A stretch of 64,000 nucleotides of DNA, taken from positions 1 through 64,000 of the forward strand of contig CAMPDV010001314.1 in assembly GCA_946699065.1 (NCBI GenBank), read 5' to 3'. This DNA is from Loxodes magnus. Taxonomy: Eukaryota > Ciliophora > Karyorelictea > Loxodida > Loxodidae. Positions 12,656-24,500 of this stretch are shown here, in pieces. Position numbers and translations under genes: made by a program. The stretch's first letter is position 1; every line of letters begins with the position of its first letter. Under the pieces are notes generated by a model. It was not told the DNA's origin. It saw only the letters and a list, made by a program, of their open reading frames with translations, and did no database searches.

Positions 12656-12697
12656 AAAAAAATCTCTTGCAGTGTAAAACGCTGAGCAAAAAAAGGC
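12647..12697. repeat. 50-bp direct repeat, left copy
   Basis: Starts AGTCCATCAAAAAAAATCTC and ends in a GCTGAGCAAAAAAA segment. It matches 13082-13131 in the same orientation with only one or two differences (for example CTTGCAG against CTTGTAG). The 385 bp between the copies is C-rich on the plus strand with no coding signal. Confidence 0.85.
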
Positions 12698-13081
12698 TTT
12701 CACCATTTTTCCCTTTATAGCACTTCTCATTTTAAAAAAAAAATTCCCCTCTAACATCCGACTCATCCCAAAAACACTCCATTAATCTTTCCTTTCACCT
12801 TCTCTTACTCTTATCACCAAATTACTTTTTACTCATTTTCAAAAATCAAAAAATTTTTCGATTCCTTTCACTCAAATAAAAATTTTATTCTCGCTCATTC
12901 ACAAAATATTTTGAAAAATAATTTTCAAATTTTTTTATTCCTAACTCTATTTTCATTTAACCAAAAAAATTTGTCCCTTTCTTAAATTTTTTACCTTTTT
13001 TCAAAAAATATCCTATACAATTATTTCTTTTTTACACATAATTCATTCCATCCCACCCCCTATCCACTTTAACCCTCCTCT

Positions 13082-13131
13082 AGTCCATCAAAAAAAATCT
13101 CTTGTAGTGTAAAACGCTGAGCAAAAAAAGA
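13082..13131. repeat. 50-bp direct repeat, right copy
   Basis: Second copy of the 12647-12697 repeat, same strand. It is followed by a few degenerate copies of a short ACTTCTTTAC-type unit (about 13157-13200). The pair could be long direct repeats left by a solo element, or two members of a dispersed family. Confidence 0.85.
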
Positions 13132-13364
13132 CTTTTTTATTTTTCATGAATTTCAACCACTTCTTTACACTTCTTTACACTTCCTTGCACCTCTTTATAC
13201 TTCTAATCTACTTCCTTTAACTCCACTATCTCTTTCTACGCACTCATTTATTTTACACTCCTTCTCCCTTCTTTCAATTTTCTTTATTCTTTCCTTTGTT
13301 ACCTTTCCTTCTTTACTTCAAAATTTTTTCCCTTTCTTACTTACATTTTTTTCTCTTACAAAAA

Positions 13365-13905
13365 AAATTTTTTTTCTTTTTATTCTTTTTTCTTTTTTCT
13401 CTTACTTTTCTTTTCTTTCTTGCTTTTTTTATTTTTTTCCTTTCTTAATTTCCTTTTTTTCCTTTTCTTTTTCTTTTTTTTCTTTTTCTTTTTTTTCTTT
13501 TTCTTTTTTTTCTTTTTCTTTTTTTTCTTCTTTTCTTTCTTACTTTCCTTTTCTTACTTTTTTTCTTTTCTTACTTTTCTTACTTTTCTTTTATTCTTTT
13601 TCTTTTTTTTATTTTCTTTGGTTTTTTCTTCTTTTTTTCTTTTTTTCTTTCTTGCTTTTTTTTCTTTTTTTTCTTCTTTTCTTTCTTCTTTTTTTCTTTC
13701 TTTTTTTCTTTTCTTTTACTTTTAAATCTTTTCTTTCTTTCTTACTTTTTTTTTATCTTTTTTCCTTTCTTTTTTTTCTTTTTTTCTTTTTCTTTTTTTT
13801 CTTACTTTTTTTTTTCTTTTCTTCTTTTTTCCCTTTCTTACTTTTCTTTATTTTTTCTTTTCTTCTTTTCTTCTTTTCCTTTTTCTCTTTTGTTTTTTTA
13901 ATTTT
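13365..13905. repeat. Homopyrimidine (T/C) tract
   Basis: About 540 bp almost free of purines on the plus strand, built from irregular TTTTCTTTTTTTTC-like units. Any phenylalanine-rich frame across it is an artefact of composition. Such tracts can form intramolecular triplexes. It lies 0.5-1 kb downstream of the TRIM-like gene. Confidence 0.85.
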
Positions 13906-13929
13906 TATTTTCTTATTTCATTTAACTCA

Positions 13930-14150
13930 CTCTTCACTTACTCTATTCATACTCTATACATACTCTATACATACTCTATACATACTCTATACATACTCTA
14001 TTCATACTCTATTCATACTCTATACATACTCTATACATACTCTATACATACTCTATTCATACTCTATACATACTCTATACATTTCTATACATACTCTATA
14101 CATACTCTATACATACTCTATACATACTCTATACATACTCTATTTATAAA
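13930..14150. repeat. 11-bp satellite, about 20 copies
   Basis: The unit CATACTCTATA repeats with an 11-bp period; some copies read CATACTCTATT and one is shortened (CATTTCTATA). From 14151 to 14345 the array decays into looser ACTTTAATACT and ACTTTATAAT units, reaching within 30 bp of the stop codon of the TRIM-like gene. Confidence 0.9.
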
Positions 14151-14374
14151 CTCTATTTATATAATTTATATACCATCTAATTATACACATAATTTATAAT
14201 ACTCTAATTTACTTTTAATACTTTATAATCTTTAAATATACTTTAATATACTTTAAATACTTTAATTCACTTTATAATACTTTATAATACTTTATAATAT
14301 ACTTTAATACTTTAATAACTTAATAATAACTTTAAATATAATTACTTATAACTGTACTCGTTAAGAAAGAAAAC

Positions 14375-16654
14375 TCACTCACTCAATTGCATAGATTTCC
14401 ACTCTCTATCCTTGAAAGAACCTACTTTTATGTCGTAATAATATATCAAATTTGCCTATGACTTAGAATCACTACTCCACATCCATATGACATTATTCAC
14501 TTATTGACCATTGTATCAGAAAGAGTTATTTGGATCATAAGGATATTAACTACCATCCCTTATCATTGACCTAGTGTCAAACACACAAGTTTACTAAAGA
14601 TGATTACCATTGTCCCAAATATAAGCACACTCAGTCTCATTCACTCACACACTTGCCAATGAACATGCCGGCTTAGGTAACTACATCCCATACTACTAAT
14701 ACACACTCAACATCACGTCATATGATGATACCATACTTGAAATGCTGAAATTATTAGATAAATCTGAACTTTATATTCGACCACCCACTATCCACACTCT
14801 CTCATGTGATACCCATATTCCATTAGCATTGATACAATCCTTATTACTCAACAATGACACAGACTTATTCAAAACTATGTCGTACACCTCCAATGAATTG
14901 TAGTAATTATAATAAGGATGAGATGATGCAGACTTTGATTACGGATCCTTTCCTCCTAATATATACAACAATCTGTCATTGTCATATCCCATTTAAGAAA
15001 TAAATCTTGGCTAGATCAAAGAAGCTTATGCTTTTATCACCGAATCACTACCAATAGTTATTTATAAGATCTTATCCAGATGTGATTTAGTTGTTGCACC
15101 ACCCACCTAGATTAGTAACTCATCAGAGATCTAATGTGTCGAGGATCAATTACCATATATTGGAGTCATTGATGCTACCACATTGTAAACACAGGAGCCA
15201 TTGATACTGTCCAACTAAAAAGATTAGATCTTATTGGTATTGAAGAATACTCTCCTATATACTGCTATCCTTGGTGGAGAATTATTCAATCTCTTAAGTA
15301 TTAGATACTTATAGATAGAATCCTTCACCAACTCACTCCATTCACTGACTTGAATTTATCTAGCTTAAGACTTTAATTATTCCAATGACTATGAAAGATC
15401 TTACAATTATTATTCCTTTTACTTAAGCTAGTCAATATTATTCTTATTATCGGCTTCCAATTAACTAAATACAGACTTCATACTCTCCTACTCCTTCAAT
15501 AAGATATTTGTCTACTCTTTGTAATTGATATTCTCTTAAGATGATTTAGCTATCTAGTCTTATAACTGATTGATGGATGATTGACTAAGAGCTAATTCCT
15601 ATTGAAGATAAGCATTTTATTGTCGAAGCTCTTAGATGTCTTAAGCATACTTGATTTACTTGGCCTGAAGTTATTAGTCCTTAATTATTAACTAATGTTG
15701 AAATTCTTATTCTTTTTTTTCTTAGTAGAGGTACTATTTCTGCATGTCTTGGTACAAACGCTTTATTACTAACTATAGTTGCTTGATCTAGATTGCTTAG
15801 GCCATGTAACTCTAGTATACTTGGTTAGGCTAAAGCTACTGCATTAGATAAGAAATGATAAAATTCTAGAGAGCCTATAAGCTTAAATTCTCGCGACATA
15901 TAACAGAGGATGATTGGGAGATACTCTAGAACCTATCCTAGATAGCTAACTCAAATTGATTCAACTGTCTCTTCTTGTTCTCACACTGATTGATATTATC
16001 CTAGGAACTATTTGAGATAGCTTCGACCTAACTTCCTATCACCTGATAGTAATCAGATGTTTCTTTAATAAACTAAATTTGCTTCTTTATTTAGTATTAT
16101 TAATCATTCACCATCTTCTACCATGCTTACTTGATACTCTACTTGATCGACTGCTATACCTAAACCATATTAGCCATTCTGGATATCTACAATTAACTTA
16201 TCTGACTATACCATTAATACAATGTAGATATATATTAGATTAGTCTCTACTTGATAGCTCTAAAAGTGGATTCCAAGTAACTCTTTAAATGCTAGATTGC
16301 ATCCTACGTAGCGATACATCTATGTCCTTAATGCGATATCTAATAACATTGTACACATATTCTTATGCTGTCCTATACGCAATATAGAGATAAGGAATAC
16401 TATCTATGAATAGGGCAGATGTCCTAAAGATTGATAAGGTTCTATGCCTATTGCCTTACTAGATCTGGGATTTGTAGTTACTCAATTGGTCTTGTTGTGG
16501 TGGTGTTATGCTTGTTGCATAAAAACTTTTGTTGTAGTCTATAAATGCCTTTCAAGCATTTCTCACAGAGAATGCATCCACAGTCCAACTACCTAGGCTT
16601 TTTAAGCTCTTAGTTGAAATCTTCTTCACATGCTTCACACTTGGCCGCTGACAT
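14375..16654 (-). CDS. TRIM-like RING/B-box/coiled-coil/kelch protein
   Basis: A 759-aa frame, MSAAKCEACEED... to ...MQLSE, ending at TGA 14377-14375. Residues 6-49 form a RING-like cross-brace (C6-x2-C9, C25-G-C27-x2-C30-x2-C33, C46-x2-H49) with Cys where the family usually has His. Residues 80-111 are a clean B-box 2 (C80-x2-H83, C92-x2-D95, C100-x2-C103, H108-x2-H111). A long Gln-rich coiled coil fills about 115-430. The C-terminal part carries kelch motifs around VGGA (517-520), LGGK (566-569) and VGGR (623-626), each with hydrophobic strands and Tyr/Asp at the expected spacing. Trp503, 670 and 713 are TGA codons; TGG is also used. By family it should be an E3 ubiquitin ligase or scaffold, with the propeller choosing the partner. 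No intron is needed. The start is the first Met, directly before the RING. Confidence 0.9.
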
Positions 16655-17492
16655 TTTAATTTTTTATTGAGTAAAAAATAAAAATGCTACTTAATATTTG
16701 ATTGGATAGAAATAACTTAAGAAAATAATTTAAATTAAAGTAATTGAATGAAAATAGTTATTAAATTAAATAGAAGAATTAACTACTTTTAAAATTATTA
16801 CATAAAATGGAAGAAAATAACCTCTAAAAGGAATAAATTACTTATAAATGCAAATACTTAGAAATAGATGAAACTAATAAAAAGAACAAACAGAAAAGAA
16901 ACAGTAGATGCTTTTAAAATTAGTAATAACTAAATTATTCTAATTTTATTAAGAAACATAATATAAACTAAATATAGATATAAATAGGTATCTAACCAAG
17001 CTCATATAAAATTTATTTAATGAAAAGCTTTTTCAAATTGTAGTAAACACATAAAGCAAATGTGCTATTTTTAGATAAAAATATAAAATAGATTATGAAT
17101 TATAATTTTAATTAATGCAGAAGAGATAGTAAAGCTGAATTAAATAATAAACAATTATTAATATTTCTAAATAAACTAAGGATAACAGTAAAGATATAAT
17201 GGAGTAATTTAACACATAGAATTTTATTTAAATGAGAGAAGTATCTTCTAAAAGCAAGTACCTTGATGATCTTATGATTAATTCTTTTTACCTGAATAAT
17301 TATATAAAATTTAAACTATATTACTTACTTAATCTCTTCTAAAATGCTTAGCCTTTCTGTAAGATAAATAAAATATATTAGACATTATAAAACTTTTTAA
17401 CAGGAGCTAGATAAAGTAATTTCTAAATTATGCTATTAATTAGAACTAAATTAGCTAAGAATAATTCCTATTGATTAATTTTTACATGTTTC
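16655..17492. other. AT-rich spacer upstream of the TRIM-like gene
   Basis: The 5' flank of the TRIM-like gene. AT-rich, A-rich on the plus strand, with no motif I can name. It may also serve as promoter for the doubtful plus-strand frame at 17493. Confidence 0.4.
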
Positions 17493-18338
17493 ATGTCTAA
17501 GATGAAGGAGAAATATCAGCAAAATTAAGAAAATTAAGAAAGTAAAAGGACTTTTAGGAGGAATAATTCAACTAAAGGCAAGTTCAATTAACTGATGGAA
17601 AGCATTGAATAATTAGAAAAGAAATAACTAAAATAGCAAGCTGATATTCTAATACTAAGCATTTAATCAGAGTAAAAGAAGAAATGCTTAATTATCGAAA
17701 ATCTTAAAAAATAGAAGACTATATTCAGCTGAAAAAATTTTAATGCCATATCGTTATAAAAAGCTAGTAGCAGTATTTTAGAGAGGTATCCTGAAGTTAG
17801 TTAAATAAAATTCATAACCTTAATTGCTAAATTACAAGCATTGGGACCTGAAAGAATATGTGAAGATGAGAAAAACCTAAGACTAGACTATCTGGTTTCC
17901 GTTCCTTAAATAATTAACCTAAGATCTATACAAGAACTAATCAAAGTATAGTATTAAGAGAAAAGGAGAAAATGCTTATCCAGCTGAGCTAAAGCAAAAA
18001 TAGAAAGAAAGAAAAACAATTAAGACGTAATTCTATAAAGGATAGGGAAAATTCTTCCATTTTACTTTTAAAAAGAAGAAGTAACTTAAAAATAATAAAT
18101 CTAGTAGTTAATTCAGTTCAAGGCTTACTAATTTAACAACTATCTCAAAATATTTTTTTAAAATCTATTTAAAATTGAATTAAGAATGTATCTTCTATTA
18201 TGTAAGATGCAAGATTACTTATTTACGATATTCATTAATATTAGAATATTTTATCTATTTAACTAAATCTAAGGTTTATACTCAAATGATTAATTAATTG
18301 TTTAGGAATTTAAGATTTGTTTTTTATTTCACTAATGA
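17493..18338 (+). CDS. Possible hypothetical protein, end uncertain
   Basis: From a Met at 17493 a Gln/Lys/Glu-rich frame (MSKMKEKYQQNQENQ...) reads well to about 18060, including the mixed stretch LQALGPERICEDEKNL. TGA codons occur at 17730, 17985 and 18336; if the middle one terminates, the product is 164 aa, otherwise up to 281 aa, but the last 90 residues look like translated AT spacer. I recognise no domain. In a code without dedicated stops an open frame alone proves little, so this rests only on composition and a plausible start. Confidence 0.25.
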
Positions 18339-18599
18339 TCTCCTGTTTATAAATCTTAATTTGAAAATTCATTATCATTATTTAAATGAGTTTTGCACAT
18401 TTCTTCAGGTTTGTAGCTTTGTTTTCGTGTTAGATATTTATCAATTCTTAATAATTAAAAATCAAGTTATTCTGAAATCTAAGTTGTCTCTTTTCTTTTT
18501 ACTATTTTTTTAATAATAACTCTTAATATCACTACAATCTAAGCTGTAGATTAAAATTCTCTGAAAGTTTATAATCTGGAGTGGTTGAAATTTAAAGTT

Positions 18600-18770
18600 C
18601 TGTTTTATTTTTCTCTTTCTTCTTAATAAAGACTATTGAGTATTTTCCTTTTTGTTTCACTTTTTCCTTTTCAAAAATAACTTACAGATTCCAAATAGCT
18701 TCATCTCTTAATTAATCATAACAGTTTATTTTGATTTAGTCTTCGACTTTAATATCTTTTTAATCCGATT
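18600..18770 (-). repeat. Inverted copy of a segment at 26.3 kb
   Basis: Read on the minus strand, this stretch aligns with the plus strand at about 26275-26400. Shared blocks include AAAAAGATATTAAAGTC, a TTAATTAAGAGAT block and AGCTATTTGG-ATCTGTAAG, with small gaps. It shows that the 17-50 kb region contains inverted as well as direct repeats. Confidence 0.6.
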
Positions 18771-19839
18771 ATTACATTTATGCCTCATTGCAATAGATAG
18801 AAAGAAAAGGGTATCAATTAGAGAATTAAAAGGTAAAAGATAATAATAATATCAGTTTTTGCTTAAAATTCAATTGTATAATAATTAATGCTTACTCTAG
18901 CGAGATATAATTAACATTATTTAAGCGTTTAAGAATATAAAAAGATGGATGATTGAAGAGTTACTGATAATTCAAATTAATACTAAAATATAATAAAAAG
19001 TAGCAAAATAAATATCTTTAAGGATATCTCTATATTAAATTTAATTATAAAATCTCTATCTAAGATTAAATATTTGTGAATCTTAACTATATTAGATAAT
19101 CGAAGCTATTAATACTATTTTATCTGAGTAAAGAGACAAAAAAAAAGGAATTTAGAGTGCTAATAAGCTATAAAAATTTACTTTACGAAGAAAAACTCAA
19201 ATAAATCTAAACTTTTACAAAATGATTTGATAATTACAGTAAAGAGTTAATACCCTTAGTTTTGTATTTAATCCTTTTATTCTAATAAACAGATATTTTT
19301 AAAGATTAGTTTGCAGTCTTTAAAACAACTAAGTTCTCACTTTGATATCAATTTAGAACAGTGTCTTAATGTTTATGGGTAGGATAATTTGCCAATCTTC
19401 TTCTTCAAACAGGAATTACTATATATTATGAATGCTTGCTTGATAGTCAAATATTTCGAAAACCTACCTAAATAGAATAATTATTTGAAAATTTTCCTTA
19501 AAAACTTTAATCCAGCTAGAGGCTTCTCTAAGCTAGTAGATATTAAATTATGAAAATATAAGTTTGTTAGCTAGTAGATATAGTTAGATAATTAAAAGTC
19601 TTGCTTTTTTCATTTACTAGATTAGATATTTATAAAAATAAGATTCTTTATCAATAAGCAAATCATTTAGCTCATATTAGGTAGAAACTAAGTTATTCAT
19701 TAATTAAATAAATACAAAAAAAGACACTAGTGACATCCATAAAAGTTAAACTTGATCGTTCTGATAGATCTTACCTTAATCATTCTCTAAAATTAAGAAA
19801 AAGAAAAAATTTCAATTATTTAAAAAAGACTATAATAGT

Positions 19840-20560
19840 AAATTTCTGTGAAGTCTTATGAGTAGAAGGTTTATAAAATCTTAATATTTACATAGAAGAT
19901 GCTTCTAAAGATACTTAATAAGCAAATTTAATTTATCAATATTTAATTAAAAATGATATTCTAATTTTCTTTTAAGTAGAAAGCAAGTTAATTAGATGAT
20001 TTACTTTGCTAAAAATTAAATAAGAATACTTCATACTAAGTGTTAGTGAACACTATGAAATTCTTAGGTATACTTTTAATTACATTTTCTTGATGAAGAC
20101 TCACTCTTACACTTAAGTTGAAGTATCTAAGTCTTTCCTTTCAGTAACTTTTAGTAAATTTCTGTAAAATACTTATATAAGCAATGTAGATAAAAATTAA
20201 GTTTAAGCTTTAGTTTTTATGCTAATTATTCTAATCTCTTATTTTCTTATTTCTTCTTTTTAAATTCTCTTAACTGCTTTATTAAACAACTAAGTTATTT
20301 AATTTCAATAATGTTTCATATGCTCACTTTCATTAGCAAATATCTAAGATATTAAAGATACTATGGAAGTATAATAAAAAAATAGAAGTCAATTATGATG
20401 GATAATATAATCTGCTAATAGCAAATGAGTAACATCTGATATAGAAACAGATAGCTTAAGATTGCTATAAAATTAATATTTAGAGTTTAAGATATTACTA
20501 CGTATAAGAACTGATGAACTGACTCTAGACAGTATCAAGCATTTTACAATTCTTGATGCT
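19840..20560 (+). repeat. Diverged third copy of the 23.1-23.8 kb segment
   Basis: Weak but ordered similarity to 23100-23800 and 39090-39750: an AGTCTTA-x-GAGTAGAAGG block, then a TTTCATTAG block and ATCTAAGATATTAAAGATAC followed by GGAAGTATAAT. A fourth short match (CTAAGATATTAAAGATATCA) is at about 32344. The remaining sequence from 18340 to 21080 is AT-rich, without recognisable motifs. Confidence 0.45.
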
Positions 20561-21089
20561 CGTTAGTTTGGAAATTAAAAAATTACTTTTAGTTTTTTCC
20601 ACATAGTCTATAGTTATTCAGAACTGCTACTATCCAAAATTCTTAAATCTGCCTTTATCATTATAGATAATTAATATCAAAGAATGATAATAACTATTAT
20701 TTTAGTTTAAGATTATTCTAGATGGAAGATTTTTAGCTCATTTTTCTTTTTAAAAATCGAGATAATTCCATTCTCTTCTATCGCATTAGAGGGATAGTCA
20801 ATTAACCTTCGTTTCTTAACATAACAAATAATTAGGAATTCCTTTTTTGATTTTTAGTAAGCTGATACAGTATTAATCTTCCTTCTCTTCCCTTTTTAAA
20901 ATATAATAATAGTATAGTTATAGTTATTTATGCTGAAATTTGATATGATAAGACAGAGTATTTTGATATAAGAAACCAGTGTAATTTACATTTCCTTATA
21001 TTTAAGTTCTGAGGTAAAAATAAGCTTTAATAGTAGTATAATAAATCCTAAGTAAGATTTTTAAAGTAAATATGCTTATATGAGGAAAT

Positions 21090-24000
21090 AATATAACTTT
21101 TAAAATAATAATTTTAGCTAAAGTAACTTTGTTACTTGATGCTTTTTTGAATTCCTTAGTATATATACAAAATAAATGAAAGCTAATTTAGTTATAAGGA
21201 ACAATTTCCTTTTAATAACTATTTCTTTAAATATCTTCTTTAGCTAATCACTTGTGATACTTATTAGCTTTTAATATCGTCTTCATTTTGGTTCCATTAA
21301 TATAAAGCTTTCTACCACCAAGTTCAAGATCTCGTATCTTCAATCTCAGCTATTCCATTTTTACTTCACTTTTTCTTTTTTTAAATTTAGCTTACATTTC
21401 CCTTGAAACATAATCTCTTTTGAATCTTGGCTCTCAATCTTGATATTCTTTGCCTTTCTTAATCTAGATTCTGGTTATACTTATTAAGCATCTTTGTATA
21501 CTTCTTTCTTTATTAAATAAAACAAATTCTAGGATTTATGTATGACTTAATATAAAACCTGGCTACGAAACTTCTCAGACTCTTAGATATCACCAGCTTA
21601 AATTACGTTCTTATTTTATTCTTTTCCTATTTAAGTTACTGAAATATTGTAAAGAAGTAGTTAAGAATCCAATAGTATTTTTTATGCTAAATATTTTGAG
21701 GAATAGTTTTTCTAAAGTAGGAAGAACTGGTTATTCTAACTCTATTCTAATTTGGTTACATATTCTACTTTTAATAGTTGATATATCGCTTGCAATTTAG
21801 CTTGCAAGTCTGAGACAAAAGTAGTCAAACATCTTTAAATATTGGTTCTGTTAATCTTTTCTTATACTGAAGTGTTCTTTAAGCAAACATATTTATCAAT
21901 TACCAAGACTAAATCTTATTACAACCTCTTTTATAATCTGACACAATTGCTAGTTAGCATTATCTTAGACATTAAAGTATTTCTGAAATAAATAATCTCT
22001 CTTATCATTAAACTAGCTAATAATGCATTTTGTTATTTCTCTTTTGTTAGATTTAAATTTATTATTTCTACGTATTCTTTCTTATAGGATCAATCTGTTA
22101 CCCTCCAAATTTTTCTTCTTCTAGTACTTAAATTGCTTATATTTATCTACCCTATCCATGTCCTATTACTATAATTAAGGATTATTCACGCATTTTCTAC
22201 TTATAGATCATAACAGTCTGACTTCCTTGATTTATTTTCCTTCTCTTTTAATCCCTTTTGTTTTTATTATCTCTGATTTAAAATGAATATGATTAATTAA
22301 AGGTAGTTAAATAGAAAAGGGTAAGCATTAGTATAGTAGCAAAAGACAAGCTATTATAAAAAATTAGGTATGAATGATACTAAAGCTGTAGCATATAAAA
22401 TGCTAACTATAGTAAGATTTAAGTAACTTACTATTTTACAAGTTTAAAGGTAAAAGATAAAATAGATAGGGATTTAAAGCTTTCTAGTTATTAAGAGAAG
22501 AACTTTAGACTAATCAAGTAATAGAGATATATCATTAAGCATGCTTCTATAAAAGAGTAATATTGAATCCCCTATATTTCTAGTTTAGCTAATAGGGTAA
22601 TATAAGTATCAAGCTAAGAGCTGTATTATTGAAGAGCTAACTATCTAAATGATAAGCATCTTAAGTATTAACATGACATTATCAAAGTTAGAATAATTTA
22701 AGTAACTAAAATAAAGAATGCTAAAAAATCAAAAGATATCTATATTTATTTAATACATTCACTAAGTTATTAGGTCTATTACTTTTTGTTTTAAATGCTA
22801 AAAGAACTTAAGTTTCCTTGTGATGTTAAAGACCTTTGATAAATATCTAGTCAATTATATGTACTAATGTTAAACATCTCTAAGTATTGAATAATGTTTC
22901 AACTAGTGCATTCTTAAACTTATATTTGGGCAGAAATGAAACTATCGAATATTCTAATATCATAATGTAATTAAAAATAAAAAAAAGAGATATAGGAACA
23001 TTCATTAGACTATAGAGTCAAGCTATGAGTATCCAATTTATTAACTTAAACTAGGAAATTATCAAGAAAAATAATTAGATTTAAATAGAAAATACTGAGA
23101 AACTTAATCTTATAAAAGTCTTAAAAGTAAAAGGACTATAAAGTTCAACAAAATTATAGAAGTAGTTATCATTTGATATTTCCTAAACAATTTTTATTAA
23201 AATAGTCGTAATATATAGCAATATTAACCTGATTTCTCTTTAACTAGCTAATAAATAAGTAGAAATATTATCTTAATTAAATTATTATTTTAGAGACTTT
23301 AACTATCAGTCAGCATATACGATAACAGTACTTTAAGTTTGCACTAGTATATATATTTAGTTCAGTATCTTCTCATAAGCTTCACTTTATATCTCTAAGC
23401 TTAATTTCAGTTATTTAAATTGAATATCTGGAAAATAGTTTAGGTAAATTGGGTAATTATGATTAGCATGAAACTAATACTTTACTTGACTCTATTTTTA
23501 ATCTGGTTGGTCTAGTTCTTTTCTTAATCTTATTTTAGTTATTTTAACTATTTTATCATATGGTTAAGTTAGATCTTTTCATTAATAAGTAAACTAGTAA
23601 ATGTTTATTAGTAAAAGTCTTAGATATTAAAGATACCAAAGAAGTATAATTAGTAATTAGACTAAGCAGCCAACATAGTCTGTTATAGCATAAGCCAAGG
23701 ATGTTATTAATAGATATGAAGCAGATAGCTCAGAAGGAAAGATAATAAAAGAGAAAGGCATATTTATGGTAGCATTGACTGGATGTTGATTGTAAAAGAT
23801 GAATGTTTATAGAAGCTGAGGTAGTAAGAGAAAGAATATAGATAGGAAATAATAATGAGATAGTAGTAAATAGATTTTGGTAAATAACTGAATACTAGTA
23901 TTATAATATAATTGAATAGTGTTGTAAAAATAGATTTAAAGAATGATTTAAAGAAATGAGTTTAATCTTTAGTTTATAAGTTATATACTTACTGGTTTGC

Positions 24001-24500
24001 TAAAATTAATAATTATTATCTAAGAGATTACTTTATATCTTAGCTTTTAAATTAATTATGAGTCATAGCAAAAGCCTTTTTCAGAACAGTTTATTAAATC
24101 TAGTATCTTACTTCTACCTTTTATTGTTATAGAATAATATGATTTATGAATAATAGATAGCATTACAAGTTTGCTCTATATAGCATTTCGAACACCACTG
24201 GAAGATAATTACCAAGTTTAACTAACCTAAAGCTAATTTTTATTCCAAGTATTAGTTATTTCTCCTTTCCTAATACCTGCTATTATAGCTATAAACTAAA
24301 GTATAATTGTTGGAACTTAAATCTAATAGTAACTAAAAAAAGGATATTAAAGCTAAGCTGAAAATAAGAAATAAAAAACTCTATATTGCAGTTTGGAGAA
24401 TAAACTTAGAAAGTAAAGTTAAATCACTAGTTATAGCAGATAGGCTAAACTCTATATGTTAAGACAAAACTTGCCTATCTATATTTAGAAAAGAGACAAA
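21090..24500. repeat. 3.4-kb segmental duplication, copy A
   Basis: Aligns in the same orientation with 37540-41000. Best-preserved core: 21410-21640 against 37850-38080, nearly identical over more than 200 bp, including AAACCTGGCTACGAAACTTC. Other anchors are AGTAGGAAGAACTGGTTATT, AGATATAGGA-CAT-CATTAGAC, GCAGCCAACATAGTCTG and GCACTGGAAG. Differences are mainly transitions plus small indels that shift every reading frame, so I treat it as non-coding or pseudogenic. The left part is pyrimidine-rich and the right part purine-rich on the plus strand, switching near 22.26 kb. Confidence 0.8.

Noticed and set aside
13420-14149. Standard-code frames rich in Phe/Leu/Ser and Tyr-Thr-Leu repeats
   Set aside because: They are translations of the homopyrimidine tract and the 11-bp satellite.
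12461-14150. Possible CRISPR-like array
   Set aside because: The units are strictly head-to-tail without unique spacers, in a eukaryotic genome; these are satellites.
23725-23760. TAGCTCAGAAGG, resembling a tRNA D-arm/A box, also near 39700
   Set aside because: No acceptor stem, anticodon arm or T-arm follows; the text is shared only because it lies in the duplicated segment.
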